Shown here: positions 24,301 through 35,230 of the stretch, piece by piece
Numbering within the stretch: position 1 is the first letter of the stretch
Layout: each line of letters opens with the position of its first letter
Origin: Aquatica leii
Taxonomy: Eukaryota; Arthropoda; Insecta; Coleoptera; Lampyridae
Reading direction: 5' to 3'
Assembly (NCBI GenBank): GCA_035610365.1
Contig: CM069435.1
Coordinates: 60,013,389 to 60,077,388, forward strand
Length of the DNA: 64,000 nt
Program-made: the position numbers and the translations under genes
Notes under the pieces: model-generated
Databases searched by the model: none
What the model was told of the DNA's origin: nothing
The model's input: only the letters and a program-made list of their open reading frames with translations

Positions 24301-25450
24301 GTTGTCACAGTTTTTTACAATAGTTTGTTACTGCTAACGCTGGCGCGAACAAACATAGGCTGGGTAGCAATGCGAGAAAACCCCAAGTCGACTAGGCCAA
24401 CAGAAGCAGGCCAACTAGCTCCAGTCGTGAGGGCGTAGATAATAATTTTCTTTATTTTTCAAGAAGATTCAATTATAAGGGCGCCACCGAATTAACCTCA
24501 ATTCGCAAACGTAACCCGGAACGTTTCCCAGGTCTGCGGGTACCTAGCACTATATTTCCGTCTATGTAAAGCCTACTAATATGGATACCAACTACAAGCA
24601 CTAAAAGCTTTCTTTTAAGGGTGGGAAAAGTTAAAATAGCAGTAAAAAGCGTTAAGCGACAAAAGGCATATTAATTAAAGTTTTAAAGCAAAATTAAATA
24701 AAATACAGATAACGCAGTTGCCTGTTTTCCGAGTGTACAATTTAAAATATATCTAAGCATAACAATAAAAAAAAAGCAAAACCGGCCCAAATCAATCTCG
24801 ATATAAGCGCTTGTATCGTTACATGCCGTACGCTAATGAACTATATCTATCTACGCATAAATTTTGAAGGAATACAGGTAATTGTGCTTAACTAATAATA
24901 ACTACGCATGCTCAAGTACATGCCATGCTTAACGAACTAAATTAATAAAAATTAAATTAAGAAAGTTTTATAGCTTATCTTGGGTTCCTGAATCTGCGGT
25001 AAATTAACCAGTGCTACAAGTAGCAAGAATTTAGGTTCCTCCCGTAGTAGCAGCAACAATAAAACCACCAAACAATAACTGGTTGAATCACGCCTACTAT
25101 CTCTGACAATTAAAGTCCTTGCGTGGGGATACAACTTCCGTTTCGCTACTAAACTACCTAAAACGAAGCTAATGCAGATGCGCAAGACAAAAGTACAAAC
25201 CATCGCTTACCGGAAACGGTTACCTAATGACATGCGAATTACAATACGCAAAAAAACTAAGAGTAGCCAAGACAGTCCTTACAGAGTTATGATTTATCTA
25301 AAAGGAAAACGTGATATTACAATCAAAATATTAATATTTTTGCATGCAAGAATACTCGAACATACCTAAGGGTACTACTGCTTCGAAATCCGCTAATGCG
25401 AGTGAAGACACCAAAACTACTATCGGAATTCTTCATAAAAAGCAAGTAGT
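24300..25450. other. G+C-richer island of unknown origin
   Basis: Base composition rises clearly against the flanks (for example CCCCAAGTCGACTAGGCC near 24,382 and CGGGTACCTAGCAC near 24,540). Short open frames (24,952-25,203 minus; 25,172-25,369 plus) overlap each other and show no motif I recognise. On the minus strand GGTGGCGCCCTT near 24,485 resembles an LTR-element primer site but nothing beside it supports this. It could be a decayed element or a host exon cluster. Confidence 0.35.
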
Positions 25451-27220
25451 AGACGAATTTTGAAATTTTAAAATCCCAAACTAGTGGATGCATAAACAAA
25501 ATGCAGCTGGTTCCAAAAATTCGCCGTTCTCGTTTTGTATATAAAGATGGCTACCTCTTAATGCATTTTTATCTTAAAGCATGCGTATAACGTAAAGTTG
25601 GTTTAACTTGTAAATAGTGTTTCACGTCCCGGAAAAAGCTTAGAAAATAAGTAATGCGTCGAAAATTATGGATAACAATAATTAAACAAAATGATCGTAA
25701 CAAGTTCTATTACACCTATATTTTAGAAACATTTTGTCACTATTTAAGTTATTTCAAATTTTGTTTTCCAAACATCTTGCAATTAATTTTTAAAACTATT
25801 TTCAGCATTACAACTTAACTATCAGGAATTTTTTGTTCAAATAATAATTTTACATATTTCTGCCTAAAGTTAATATTTGTTTTATTTATACTACAAAATT
25901 ATTGCATTACATATAACTGCAATCTAGGATTTCTAAAAACCAGCTTTAAACTTTAAATCTGACATGCTTCTGAGCCCTAAGACTTTAATTATTGAACTTT
26001 TTATTAAACTTGGAAAAAAATAGTTCTGAGACAAGAAATTTGCTTTTACGTTTTAATTCATTAATTCTTTGATTTGACACAAAAAAGGACATCGGGGCTA
26101 AAAGTAAACAAATGAACAGATGTGAAAATCTAACTATTAATTCCTGTAAATAGAGATGTGTATGATAGATAATTTCCATGCTGTACCTTTGTATGACAGT
26201 AATTTTATTTTATTTATTGTAACAAATTTTAAAATTTGTTTATTTTTGACTAACTATTTACACGTAATTTAGATGTGATTATTATAGATATAACTATTTT
26301 TTAATAAACTAACTTTTGAACGATTTTTATTACTAATTACAACATAAATGAAAAAAGCAATAAAAACGCAAACCAATGTTATGGACTGATATTTTAAATA
26401 AAGATACTTTCTTTTTAGAAATTGATTTTTTTTTATTTTTCAAGCAGCTTTCATTATTGGTTTTTTTGTGATAAATTTCCGCATACGTGTCATATATGAT
26501 TCTTTTAACAATTACTATTTCTTTAATTTTTTTACGCACGATTCTGAGTTTGTTTTCTATTAAACAAAATTTTTGTTTAATATAAAACCTGCAAATATTT
26601 TTAAGACATGTCATAACATTTTGACATAAGCCGATTACGTAGTCACAGTTTGCAAGATCTTGAAAATCTCTATCCTGTTTTTAATATCACTATACGTTGA
26701 TAAAAAAATTAATTTATAAAAAAGCAAATATTTAAATGAGTATGCGTTATGAGATTTTTATTGAAATTCAGTCTTGTAAGTCTCACTTCAGCAACTGGTG
26801 TTACAAAGAAAATTTATTCGACACTAATTTTTAAGAGGTGTTAAATAATTTTGTACGTATGTAAAGTATTCGAATTATTTTTTCAGTTTCTTATAGAGCT
26901 AATTCTTCCTAATAATTTATTCAAATAAAAAAATTTGTAACATTAACAGTTTATCAGATATATTTGTAATTTAAAATGAATACACAAATATAATATAGTT
27001 TCGAATCCTTTCTCTTTTTTTTTACTAATTTACTAAAAGGGTAAGTAAATATCAAGGCGCACAAATATAAGGGTTAGTCGATATGATCTTAATGAAATCA
27101 AAGAGAAAATAATCAAAAAAATTATAGCATGCTAGAAAATCAACACAAACGTGTACATATCGCTTCAAAATGGTTTTATGACAACGTAACCTTAAAAAAA
27201 TATTCCTTAGTTATTATAAT
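25450..27220. other. A+T-rich stretch, nothing recognised
   Basis: No coding or RNA signal that I can support. The longest open frame (26,333-26,614 minus) is Lys/Ile-rich, low-complexity translation of A+T-rich DNA. Confidence 0.5.
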
Positions 27221-27309
27221 AGCGAAGGCTTCCACGGCCGGAATCTATACTAACATTAAAATGTCTTCCGGGTTTGGACCGTGTCATAGTTGCAACCGAA
27301 GCTGCCAAC

Positions 27310-27341
27310 GTTTCGCCCACTTTCGTAAGGGGCTTCATCAG
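27310..27341 (-). ncRNA. Hammerhead-ribozyme-like core in Penelope-type end repeat
   Basis: On the minus strand the repeat reads CTGATGA, then a stem GCCC...GGGC with a short loop, then GAAAC: the conserved hammerhead core around stem II. Hammerhead motifs are established in Penelope-like end repeats. I did not verify stems I and III, so cleavage activity is inference. The partner at about 27,790-27,820 (plus) has a diverged core. Confidence 0.6.
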
Positions 27342-27348
27342 GGCGTGA

Positions 27349-27570
27349 GATAAATTCTTTTTCAACAGGAAATTCCGAGAAAGCATAGAAATCATCAAAC
27401 ACCCCAATAACTTCAATCGCGATCATGGTTTCGAACTATCCCCTCTTTGGTTCCCGGTTATTAGTCATTTGTCAAAAACACGCCCCCTAGCAACCGTAAC
27501 CCAATCAGGGTCGAACTTAACCATCCGTGACGATCCTTTTCCTTTAAATACGGAGACTATTTATTCTTAA
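27349..27570 (+). pseudogene. C-terminal remnant of a Penelope-like protein
   Basis: A clean frame of 73 codons contains RKFRESIEIIKHPNNFNRDHG and the following FELSPLWFPVI segment, a pattern (E-I-x-K-x-P-x-N-x-N-R...L...W.P) found at the very end of Penelope-like polyproteins downstream of the GIY-YIG endonuclease. It ends with TAA at 27,568-27,570. Reverse transcriptase and nuclease domains are absent, as expected from a 5'-truncated insertion. The G+C content is higher than that of the flanks. Confidence 0.65.
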
Positions 27571-28260
27571 GTCACTTCTACGGAGTTTAGAATCTGGCTT
27601 GGTTCACAAATTGATTACCTAACTCGGTAGTGGTTCTTTTGTTAGATTTTCGTTTGCTTTTTCAGGTTATCGTTTTCTTTCTTACCTTTTCAGAGTTTAG
27701 GTTATGGCTTGTTTCACAAGTGGATAACCTAACTTTTGAGAAGTTCTTAGTTAGATTTCGATTGCTTGTTTGAGTTTTGCGATTTATCTCACGCCCTGAT
27801 AAAGCCCCTTACGAAAGTAGGCGTAACGTTGGCAGCTACGGTTGCAACTATGACACGGTCCAAACCCGGAAGACATTCTAATGTCCTTAATTATTCTTTA
27901 TAGAAAAATCGTGTAGTGACCACACCAGTTTTTTTAGTAATGCGAAGACGAAGGTTTATAAGGTGTCATGATATAATTTTTATATACAATTTTATCGCCA
28001 ACTTTAAACAATTACCTTAGGTATATGACCTACTATTTGGATACTTTTGTCATTTTTTGCAGAATTAAAGGAAAAATCAGATGGATATTCATATGTCACG
28101 TATCAATAGGTACCCTTCAAGGATATAAATTATTTCTGTAGATTAACAACGTTGTTTAGGAGCAACACTTGACAAAACTTTTCTCTATAAGAACAATGCT
28201 AATTTCAATTGCACTCCAATAATTCGCGTCTTACAGTAGCAGTACACAGTTTACCGTATT

Positions 28261-28595
28261 TGAGATAGATGTATATAGGTTTAACTTTATTTGTTGCCAT
28301 TTGGCTTACAAATTTGATCGTGCTATACTACATAACATTCTATATTTACATTTACATTCTATTTATTTATTTTTTTTTTTTAAATACATTTTCTTATCCC
28401 TTCTCTCCCCTTAACTTTTTCCTCTTGCTCCATACTTCCTCCATCCATTCCGCTCCTTTTCCGTTTTCATCTAAGATTTCCTCTATTTTCATCACCTCTT
28501 CTCTTAGTTCACTGCATTTCTGTCTCATGTGGTTAAGGTCTTCCGTTTCTTCTCCACATAGCCTGCACATCTTTTCTGGTTCTGAGATAGATGTA
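28261..28595 (-). mobile_element. 5'-truncated LINE tail with 13-bp target duplication
   Basis: Flanked by TGAGATAGATGTA at 28,261-28,273 and 28,583-28,595. Read on the minus strand, the insert starts within the final zinc-finger-like part of a LINE ORF2: CRLCGEETEDLNHMRQKCSE, with Cys and His spaced as in the tail of the full copy at 46.07 kb. It then reaches a stop, an A-rich run and the 3' end AAGCCAAATGGCAACAAATAA. The full copy ends AAGCCGAATGGCAAAACAATT, so both belong to one family. A plus-strand open frame at 28,269-28,601 is antisense. Confidence 0.82.
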
Positions 28596-30640
28596 GAATA
28601 AAGTATTTATCTGCAAAAATGAAATTCTCAATTTAGTAAATTAACTCTGTCGACGTGCAAGACGAAATTATTGTGTAAATACTTAAACCTGTAAAACCTT
28701 AAACTAACTTAACCTTAAAGTTTTATAGTTTACACAGTATTGTATAAAATGCTTTTAAATGATGTTTCTTGTTGTATTGATAAGCATGAGAAGGTGTTTG
28801 AAAAAAACATTTTGGCGTTAACAAAACTGTTGTTTTATGTACATAATTGTTACTTATTGGAGCAAATTTATTGTCATCTCATTAATTTAGTTTCTGTTAG
28901 CAGTTGTCGCTAAAGTGTTTGCTAATTAAAGTAAAATAAAATATGAATATCACAATGAAATCTTAATTTTGTTATTTTTATTATTTATTTTTATTGAACC
29001 TACCTACACATGTTATAAAAATACATGATGGAAAAGCATTTGTAATAAGAATTTTCAAAATGCAATAATTCAATATGGCGCCTAAAAGAAAAAAGAAAGT
29101 TGACTTTGGCCGTTCGCAACACAGTAGGCGTAGAATTTTTTGATTCTATTTATAAAATTGCCGTATTCTTTTTTAAAATGCACATTCATTTATGCTTTTC
29201 ATCTTGTATCTACAAAACGGTATTGATTTCAAATAAAATAAAACTAGATTTTTTTTAGCCAAATGCGTAACTTTTTTCTATTTAACCGACTTTGTATCTC
29301 CAACGGTTTCTAATCTACCCACGTCACTGTCTCAAAAAAGTTTTTGAACACTTTTAAGCGCGACCTGCGACCTGCGGATATTTGCATTTTCTTATCTTGT
29401 TTTTACACGATATTTCTTTAAAGCTTCTGGAACTACTTAGAATTTCTGCATTACCTCGAAATTTGATGGGGCAACTATTGCGACACATTGACACATTATT
29501 TTTTTTCTAATAGTATGGAACAACGATTAAAATTTTGGCATTTTTTTAGGATGTTTCTAAACTTTTATTAAACATTCTTAACTTTACATAGGGTATAATT
29601 ATAAATAAAAATTTAAGTAAAAAATAATTAAAAAAACATGCAAAATGCAAATATATAAAAAAATCATGTTACTTGTGTGCGGTCCATAAACCCATTCTCG
29701 ATTCGAGAGAAAGATGATGATATATTGGTTCAGTGTTCAAGAAAACAAATAACAATGTTTGAAAACATTTTTTTATAATATGTAAAACCCATTTTCAAAT
29801 TTTGTCATTTTTCTTATACTCAAATATAAAAAAATAACAAGCAATGTATACAAAACACAAAAAATACAAACTACAAATAAATGTTGAGAATTTGTAATGG
29901 AAATTGAGATTGCAATTGTTCAACCACTAATTACGTGGTAATAATAATAATAGTTTCTTTACAAACAAAATCGGAATGTTCACTTTAATTTAATCCGGAT
30001 ATATTAAAAATTTTGGGTTAATTAAAACAGCCATTTCATATCTGGGCATGCAGTTTAAATTTATTATAACTATTAGTGAAACTTATTTAATTACAATAAA
30101 TAACAATTAGAATTTTTTTAATTAAGAGTTTATAGCATTCATTTAAAAGTTAAGCAGAGAACACATAAATATATAAATAGAAAATTTGACTAAAAAATGT
30201 TTTAAACTGTAAGGTACAATTTAGATACATATTTGCAGATAAGAAACATGCTCTTCTAACACTTGAGGTGGTGCTTATGAAGAATGGTTTGTAACCTTGT
30301 AATATTGCTGCAAATAATGTTAATAATGCCTATGTTGTCAAATTTTTACTTTTTGACGATCAATAACTTTTTTTAATAAAAACTTTTTTTATCTTGAGCG
30401 ATAAATTGAACAAATGTAGATTTTGACAACCATCAGTTGACTAAATTGTTATTATCCATAGTCAATTGAACAGTTACCATCATTAATATTAAGCTTTAAC
30501 TTACTAACTAAAACCAAAAATAATAATTGTCTATCGTACATAACAGTACTTAGAGTAAATACGAAACAGATAAAAACAGTTGTAAATTCATTGTTGGTAT
30601 AATAAAACATGATTGACAAACAAATTTACTTTTATACGAC
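28596..30640. other. A+T-rich stretch, nothing recognised
   Basis: No open frame, RNA gene or element border that I can support. Confidence 0.5.
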
Positions 30641-30831
30641 CATAGTTGAGCGAAAGTATGATTAAAATTTAGTTACAACTATGAATCAATCAATCAATTA
30701 CGGCCGCTTACACCAAAATTTGTAAATGAGACTTAGTAACTGACTCTTAACTACCCTAAAAATCCTTGTTATGAAAATCAATCAATCCAATTTTTTAGTT
30801 ACTGTGTTTATTCAAATTTTGCTCAACTATG
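30641..30831. repeat. MITE-like inverted repeat, about 191 bp
   Basis: CATAGTTGAGC (30,641-30,651) is inverted as GCTCAACTATG (30,821-30,831). The match continues imperfectly inward (AAA.TATGATTAAA versus its inverse) and outward (TTTATAC). No coding content. Family unknown, borders approximate. Confidence 0.45.
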
Positions 30832-31225
30832 TATAAAAGCATTTTATAAATATGAACTTTATCGCTAGCAAAGTTGGCGTCGTCTCGTTTAGAAAACATT
30901 TTTAATGGATCAAAACCAAATACAGCCGAATCATAATTTTAATTTATGTTAGAAGGTTACTGAACTAGCACGCCATCTATTGACTTTCATATGTCAAGAC
31001 ATGGAAATTCCCTCGTCTGAATTGATTTCTCTATTTTGACATAAGAATTAACGATTCTTACACTAAAATCTGTGTTAGAATTATAAATTCTTATACAAAT
31101 GCATCTCTGCATCGTAAGTTGACGTTACATAAAAAAGAAATCAAAAACATTGTAATATTTAACAACTGAAATGTAGATGCTAAGATAAAATAAAGACGTC
31201 CTATTAATCTAACGTTATTTACTTA

Positions 31226-31363
31226 TACAGTGTGTATTTTAATGATTGTCCGGTGTTTGAATTTGCCGATTGTTTATTCGTCAACGAACCAACATTGTTT
31301 GATTATAGTTACCAGAATGACGACGCGGCAAATTCAAATACAATCATTAAAATACGCACCGTA
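31226..31363. repeat. Tc1/mariner-like MITE, 134 bp with TA duplication
   Basis: Left TIR CAGTGTGTATTTTAATGATTG (31,228 on) and right TIR, inverted, CGGTGCGTATTTTAATGATTG (ending 31,361) agree over about 38 bp with few differences, and TA flanks both ends. The inner sequence is non-coding. TA duplication and terminal sequence point to mobilisation by a Tc1/mariner-type transposase. Confidence 0.7.
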
Positions 31364-34327
31364 GAAGTATAAAGAGATTTTTTTATATGAGATTTTAGGT
31401 TAACATAGATAAATTTCAATATGTCAAAGTGTAAGTGTTAGATACCAATCCAATAACTTTACTAAAGTTTCCCTATGTTGTTTGAAAATTAAAATAATAC
31501 GAAAAATATTAAAATTGAGTTGAAATACAAAAAATTGTATACACGACACGTCATCGAAAACGTTTCAATCACTCTACCGCTTTGGATCATTTTGTAACTT
31601 CTGTTTCATATACTATTCTAGAATTATTTTGTAGAACAAAACTGAAGCATAATAACTTCTATAGTGTGTCAATACAACAAACTAACATAACTAAATAAAT
31701 AGTAGTATTGTAAAAAAAATAGATTCAACTACACACATTCGTTATTTCAAAAAAAGTATATATGTTTGTTATAAGATTCGCATTGACATCGTAAAACTAA
31801 TAAAAACATGCAATCTTAACAATTGTATATTAAGTAATATTTAAAATATGACTATATTAAGTTAAACATGAACTGGAAAAAATCTCAAATTTGTAATAAT
31901 TTCTTACAGCGCGAATACAGAAAGAATCGAAATGCTGACATTAGAGCGTCTGAAGTAAATTTTAATATCTTTATAACAAACTGTTTGAAAGCATAAAAGT
32001 TTTTTTTAATGTTTATAAAATGGTTAAAACTCAACTGTAAGCAAAATTAATATTCTAAATACATAATGTACTATGGTGTGATTAATGTTGCCTTAACATT
32101 AACAACCACATTAAGGGAGGTGTGTTGACAAATGCTTTATATAAAACACAAATGGTTATATAATGATTATATAGTGCATAAACTAGATGCAATTTTGTAC
32201 GCATTAGCGTTGGAATTAAATGTTGCATAAAATGTTTTTTCGTCGAGTTGTATTTAGTAACTTTTTCTGTTTGTATCAGAAGACGTTTTGTTTACGTTAA
32301 ATACTTAAAGAGAATGAAACCGTTCGGAAGAGATAATGTGTGAAAATAATCCCTAAAGTAATAAAATAAACCAAAAATCATGTAGTTAATCCAGTTTATA
32401 GTCGTATAAAGACGTCATGTTAGCCCAGCGACCCACATGACGTTATACTGGCGTGTGCAGCGATGTGTTTGGACACAACGTCACACCCGAGTTGTACCGG
32501 AGTTAGCATTTAATTATTGTTCTCACAATTAGTCAGGATTTAACTCACGCCATGATAATATTTTAACAACTGTCAACACAATATACACCTTACAACACGT
32601 TTACAAACTATTTTAGTTACATTTCTAAAATTATTTTGTCCAAATGTTAGTGACACACTATTTAAAGCTTTCGTGCGCACACAAATGGCATGACCTTACC
32701 TACAATTAAAATAATAACTTTTAATAACATATCATTGTTAATAAAGTACAAAACCGTGTAATTTTTTAATCAATATTTCAAACCTTGATACGATACTACG
32801 TAACGAATAACCGGAAATAAATTATAGATTTTTTATGCATCTCCCTAGATTTTTTGGCAGCAATTCAACTTACAAATATTACAGTGCTGTAAAATTGAGA
32901 ACAAAATTTATTTTTTTTTAAAGCCAAATTAAATTGAAATTTTGTCGCCAAGTACGTACAATTATGACTATTAGTTTATTAATTTCGTCCAAAAAGTTTT
33001 GTTTATTTTCGCTTGTATTAGGTTTTACTATAGTGAGTTTTTTAGTATTATTTTTAAGTTTATAGTATTTATTTAACATTTATACTTTTTTATCTATTTA
33101 TATCCATTTATGTTTCAAGTAATATTCAAAGCATGTACAAATAATATTTTGGTGGGCGGAGCAATTATTAAGAAATACAGTAAAACGTATACTAGCGCTG
33201 CGTAGTGGATTTCATTTGTCCCTATTTGGTACTAAATCACCTTAATTCTTAGTTTAAAAAACTAGTAGTCAACATCTACTTATTGATAAAAAAAAGCGAT
33301 AACTGAATGCGGACAAGTTCGGGTTATAGTTATATTTCTAGACTACTAATTTTTATTTCTTAAATCTATTATGTGTCTTGACGTTGTACATCTCTAAGAG
33401 AGACAACTAGAAAACATATAAAATAATAAAATTTAAACTTATTCCAGATACAAGCATTTATAATACGACAGTAACAATAAGCATGACAATAGTTGAATAC
33501 AAAAGTCGTGGTGCAATTAAAGTTACTTGTATCTAAAAAACCGTGGTGAAATAAAAATAAATCAAAGTTTAGGATTATATAACTACAATGAAAGTAATGC
33601 TAAACGAAAAAAAAATTCGTAACACAATTATATTAAGGTAAAATTTTCAAAAACAAAAAAAAATTCATTCTTGTTGACTAGATCTAGACGAACGGTTTGG
33701 TTTATGCTTGAGGTTAAAATTTCAACAAAAAAATTTGATACACGAACATAAGATGAATACTTGCACAAAGCGTAGGTTTCCCAGCAAGTAAAAAGAAATA
33801 AAACACACTGTTTACAAACTTTACGTTTATTTTGTATAACCCAAATCTTTGTTACATTTACACATATCACATTCCTTGCTTCTATGCTTTCTTTGAATTT
33901 TGTGGAATTTTGTATCAAATATTAAATAAGTATTTCCCAGCACGGTAAAGAATGCTGAACATTATTGAATAACTGAATTCAAAATATTAAAGGTCAAACA
34001 GCCACGTGTTCCCTCAGAACTTACCCAACAAGTATCCAAAATTATAAATATATACACAAATAATAATTTTAAGTGAAATAACAACTTTGTGTTTTTAAAT
34101 AACGTAGATACAATTACGAGGTTAGTACTTGCATGTTGCAATAAAGAAACAGGCGTCTTAAGGATGTCTTTAATAGGACGTCTTTAAGATGTCAATAAAG
34201 AACATACGATGAGATGTCCTATACGGGATTACACATTTTGGCGTTTATCAATTCATATTTTTAATCAAACTATACATTCATTGTTGATAATATCAAGTAA
34301 ACAGTAATATATAACATAATTAAATAA
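31364..34327. other. A+T-rich stretch with a small hairpin at 32.40-32.45 kb
   Basis: No gene recognised; the 96-codon minus frame at 33,628-33,918 has no known motif. A G+C-richer patch at 32,400-32,560 includes an imperfect hairpin (GTATAAAGACGTCATGT ... ACATGACGTTATAC). Short AGGATGTCTTTAA/AGGACGTCTTTAA repeats lie near 34,160-34,190. Confidence 0.45.
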
Positions 34328-34426
34328 GTATTATGATTTATTTGAATGTATTAAACAATGTTGCTTGATGCGAAGTAATAACATTCTGCTGAACCTTCAT
34401 TGTTTATTATTTTTGAAATACACAAC

Positions 34427-34461
34427 GTTTCGATTGCTGTGGTATCTGCAATCGTCATCAG
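34427..34461 (-). ncRNA. Hammerhead-like core, left Penelope end repeat
   Basis: The minus strand reads CTGATGA, a 6-7-bp stem (CGATTGC...GCAATC), then GAAAC. Same arrangement as the plus-strand copy at 35,123-35,157. Stems I and III not verified. Confidence 0.5.
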
Positions 34462-34631
34462 GTGAATACTAACAAACTTAGAAACTACTGGAGCTTATAT
34501 ACTAAAGACATGTTCGATGAAGCGTTCAAGCGTACAAAATCAATTTAGCGTAACAGATTAATTAACAAAATTACTTAGTCAAGTTTAAGTTGTTTTAGAG
34601 GTTGTTTGTGGCTTTGTGTTGGAAATTATAG

Positions 34632-35009
34632 AGTATAATTTCCAACACAAAGCCACAAACAAGTCGAGATTCCCAAAACTGTATTTACCAAGTTCCATGT
34701 GAATGTGGCAAATCATACGTGGGGGAAACCAAAAGACCACTTGACATCAGACTGAAAGAACATCAGACGCACACACAGAGAGGAGAAACTTCTAAGTCCG
34801 GCATCGCGCAACATTCGTGGGATAACCAACATCGAATGAAATGGTCGGAAGCAAAAATCATACACAGAGAGGAACATTGGTACAAACGGAAATTTAAAGA
34901 AGCGGCATTCATCAACAACAACAAAGAAATTTTCAGCCAGCCAAGTGTCGAGATAAGCAACATATGGAAACCACTTATCGAACCTCTAAAACAACTTAAA
35001 CTTGACTAA
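34632..35009 (+). CDS. GIY-YIG endonuclease, C-terminal part of a Penelope-like protein
   Basis: Frame open for about 125 codons to TAA at 35,007-35,009. The GIY-YIG signature is seen as IYQVPCECGKSYVGETKRPL, where family members have I-Y-x...Y-V-G-E-T, followed by the catalytic Arg region IRLKEHQ and the downstream GIAQHSWDNQHRMKW and EEHWYKRKFKEAAFI motifs. This nuclease nicks target DNA for insertion of Penelope-like elements. The reverse transcriptase part is absent, so the copy is truncated at its 5' side. The Met at 34,719 lies inside the domain and is not a true start. No disruption within the remaining domain, so the copy is fairly young. Confidence 0.85.
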   Translation, partial: SIISNTKPQTSRDSQNCIYQVPCECGKSYVGETKRPLDIRLKEHQTHTQRGETSKSGIAQHSWDNQHRMKWSEAKIIHREEHWYKRKFKEAAFINNNKEIFSQPSVEISNIWKPLIEPLKQLKLD

Positions 35010-35122
35010 GTAATTTTGTTAATTAATCTGTTATGCTAAATTGATTTTGTACGCTTGAACGCTTCATCGAACATGTCTTTAGTATATAAGCTCCAGTAGT
35101 TTCCAAGTTTGTTAGTATTCAC

Positions 35123-35157
35123 CTGATGACGATTGCAGATACCACAGCAATCGAAAC
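35123..35157 (+). ncRNA. Hammerhead-like core, right Penelope end repeat
   Basis: CTGATGA, then GATTGC pairing with GCAATC across a 10-nt loop, then GAAAC. One extra C precedes the stem compared with the strict consensus. Stems I and III not verified. Confidence 0.5.
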
Positions 35158-35230
35158 GTTGTGTATATTCATTTTAAAATAATAAACAATGAAAGTTCAG
35201 CAGAATGTTATTACTTCGTATTATGATTTA

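Larger units (their letters stand above)
27222..27892 (+). mobile_element. Penelope-like element, truncated copy with inverted end repeats
   Basis: Inverted repeats of about 100 bp (about 27,252-27,352 and 27,781-27,882, both including the ACGTTGGCAGC...GTTGCAACTATGACACGGTCC block) enclose a short coding remnant. That is the layout of 5'-truncated Penelope-like copies whose end repeats lie in opposite orientation. The copy holds only the C-terminal end of the protein. Between the remnant and the right repeat a unit of about 93 bp beginning CGGAGTTTAG/CAGAGTTTAG occurs twice, 110 bp apart (27,581 and 27,691). The insertion duplication was not identified. Confidence 0.72.
34328..35230 (+). mobile_element. 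Penelope-like element copy with inverted end repeats and 13-bp target duplication
   Basis: GTATTATGATTTA at 34,328-34,340 is repeated at 35,218-35,230. Between them, inverted repeats of about 240 bp (about 34,372-34,610 and 34,975-35,217) enclose the end of a GIY-YIG endonuclease frame. The left repeat even carries the antisense of the end of the coding region. Where left repeat and coding segment meet there is a perfect hairpin (about 34,608-34,664, arms of 27 bp with GTTTGTGGCTTTGTG at the outer end). A 31-bp unpaired stretch precedes the left repeat. This is the known inverted-end architecture of 5'-truncated Penelope-like copies. Confidence 0.85.

Noticed and set aside
24485-24500. GGTGGCGCCC as a primer-binding site of an LTR element
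   Set aside because: No LTR border, purine tract or gag-like frame beside it.
28269-28601. 110-codon plus-strand open frame
   Set aside because: Antisense of a LINE tail whose minus-strand reading shows the family Cys-His motif and whose insert has a 13-bp target duplication.
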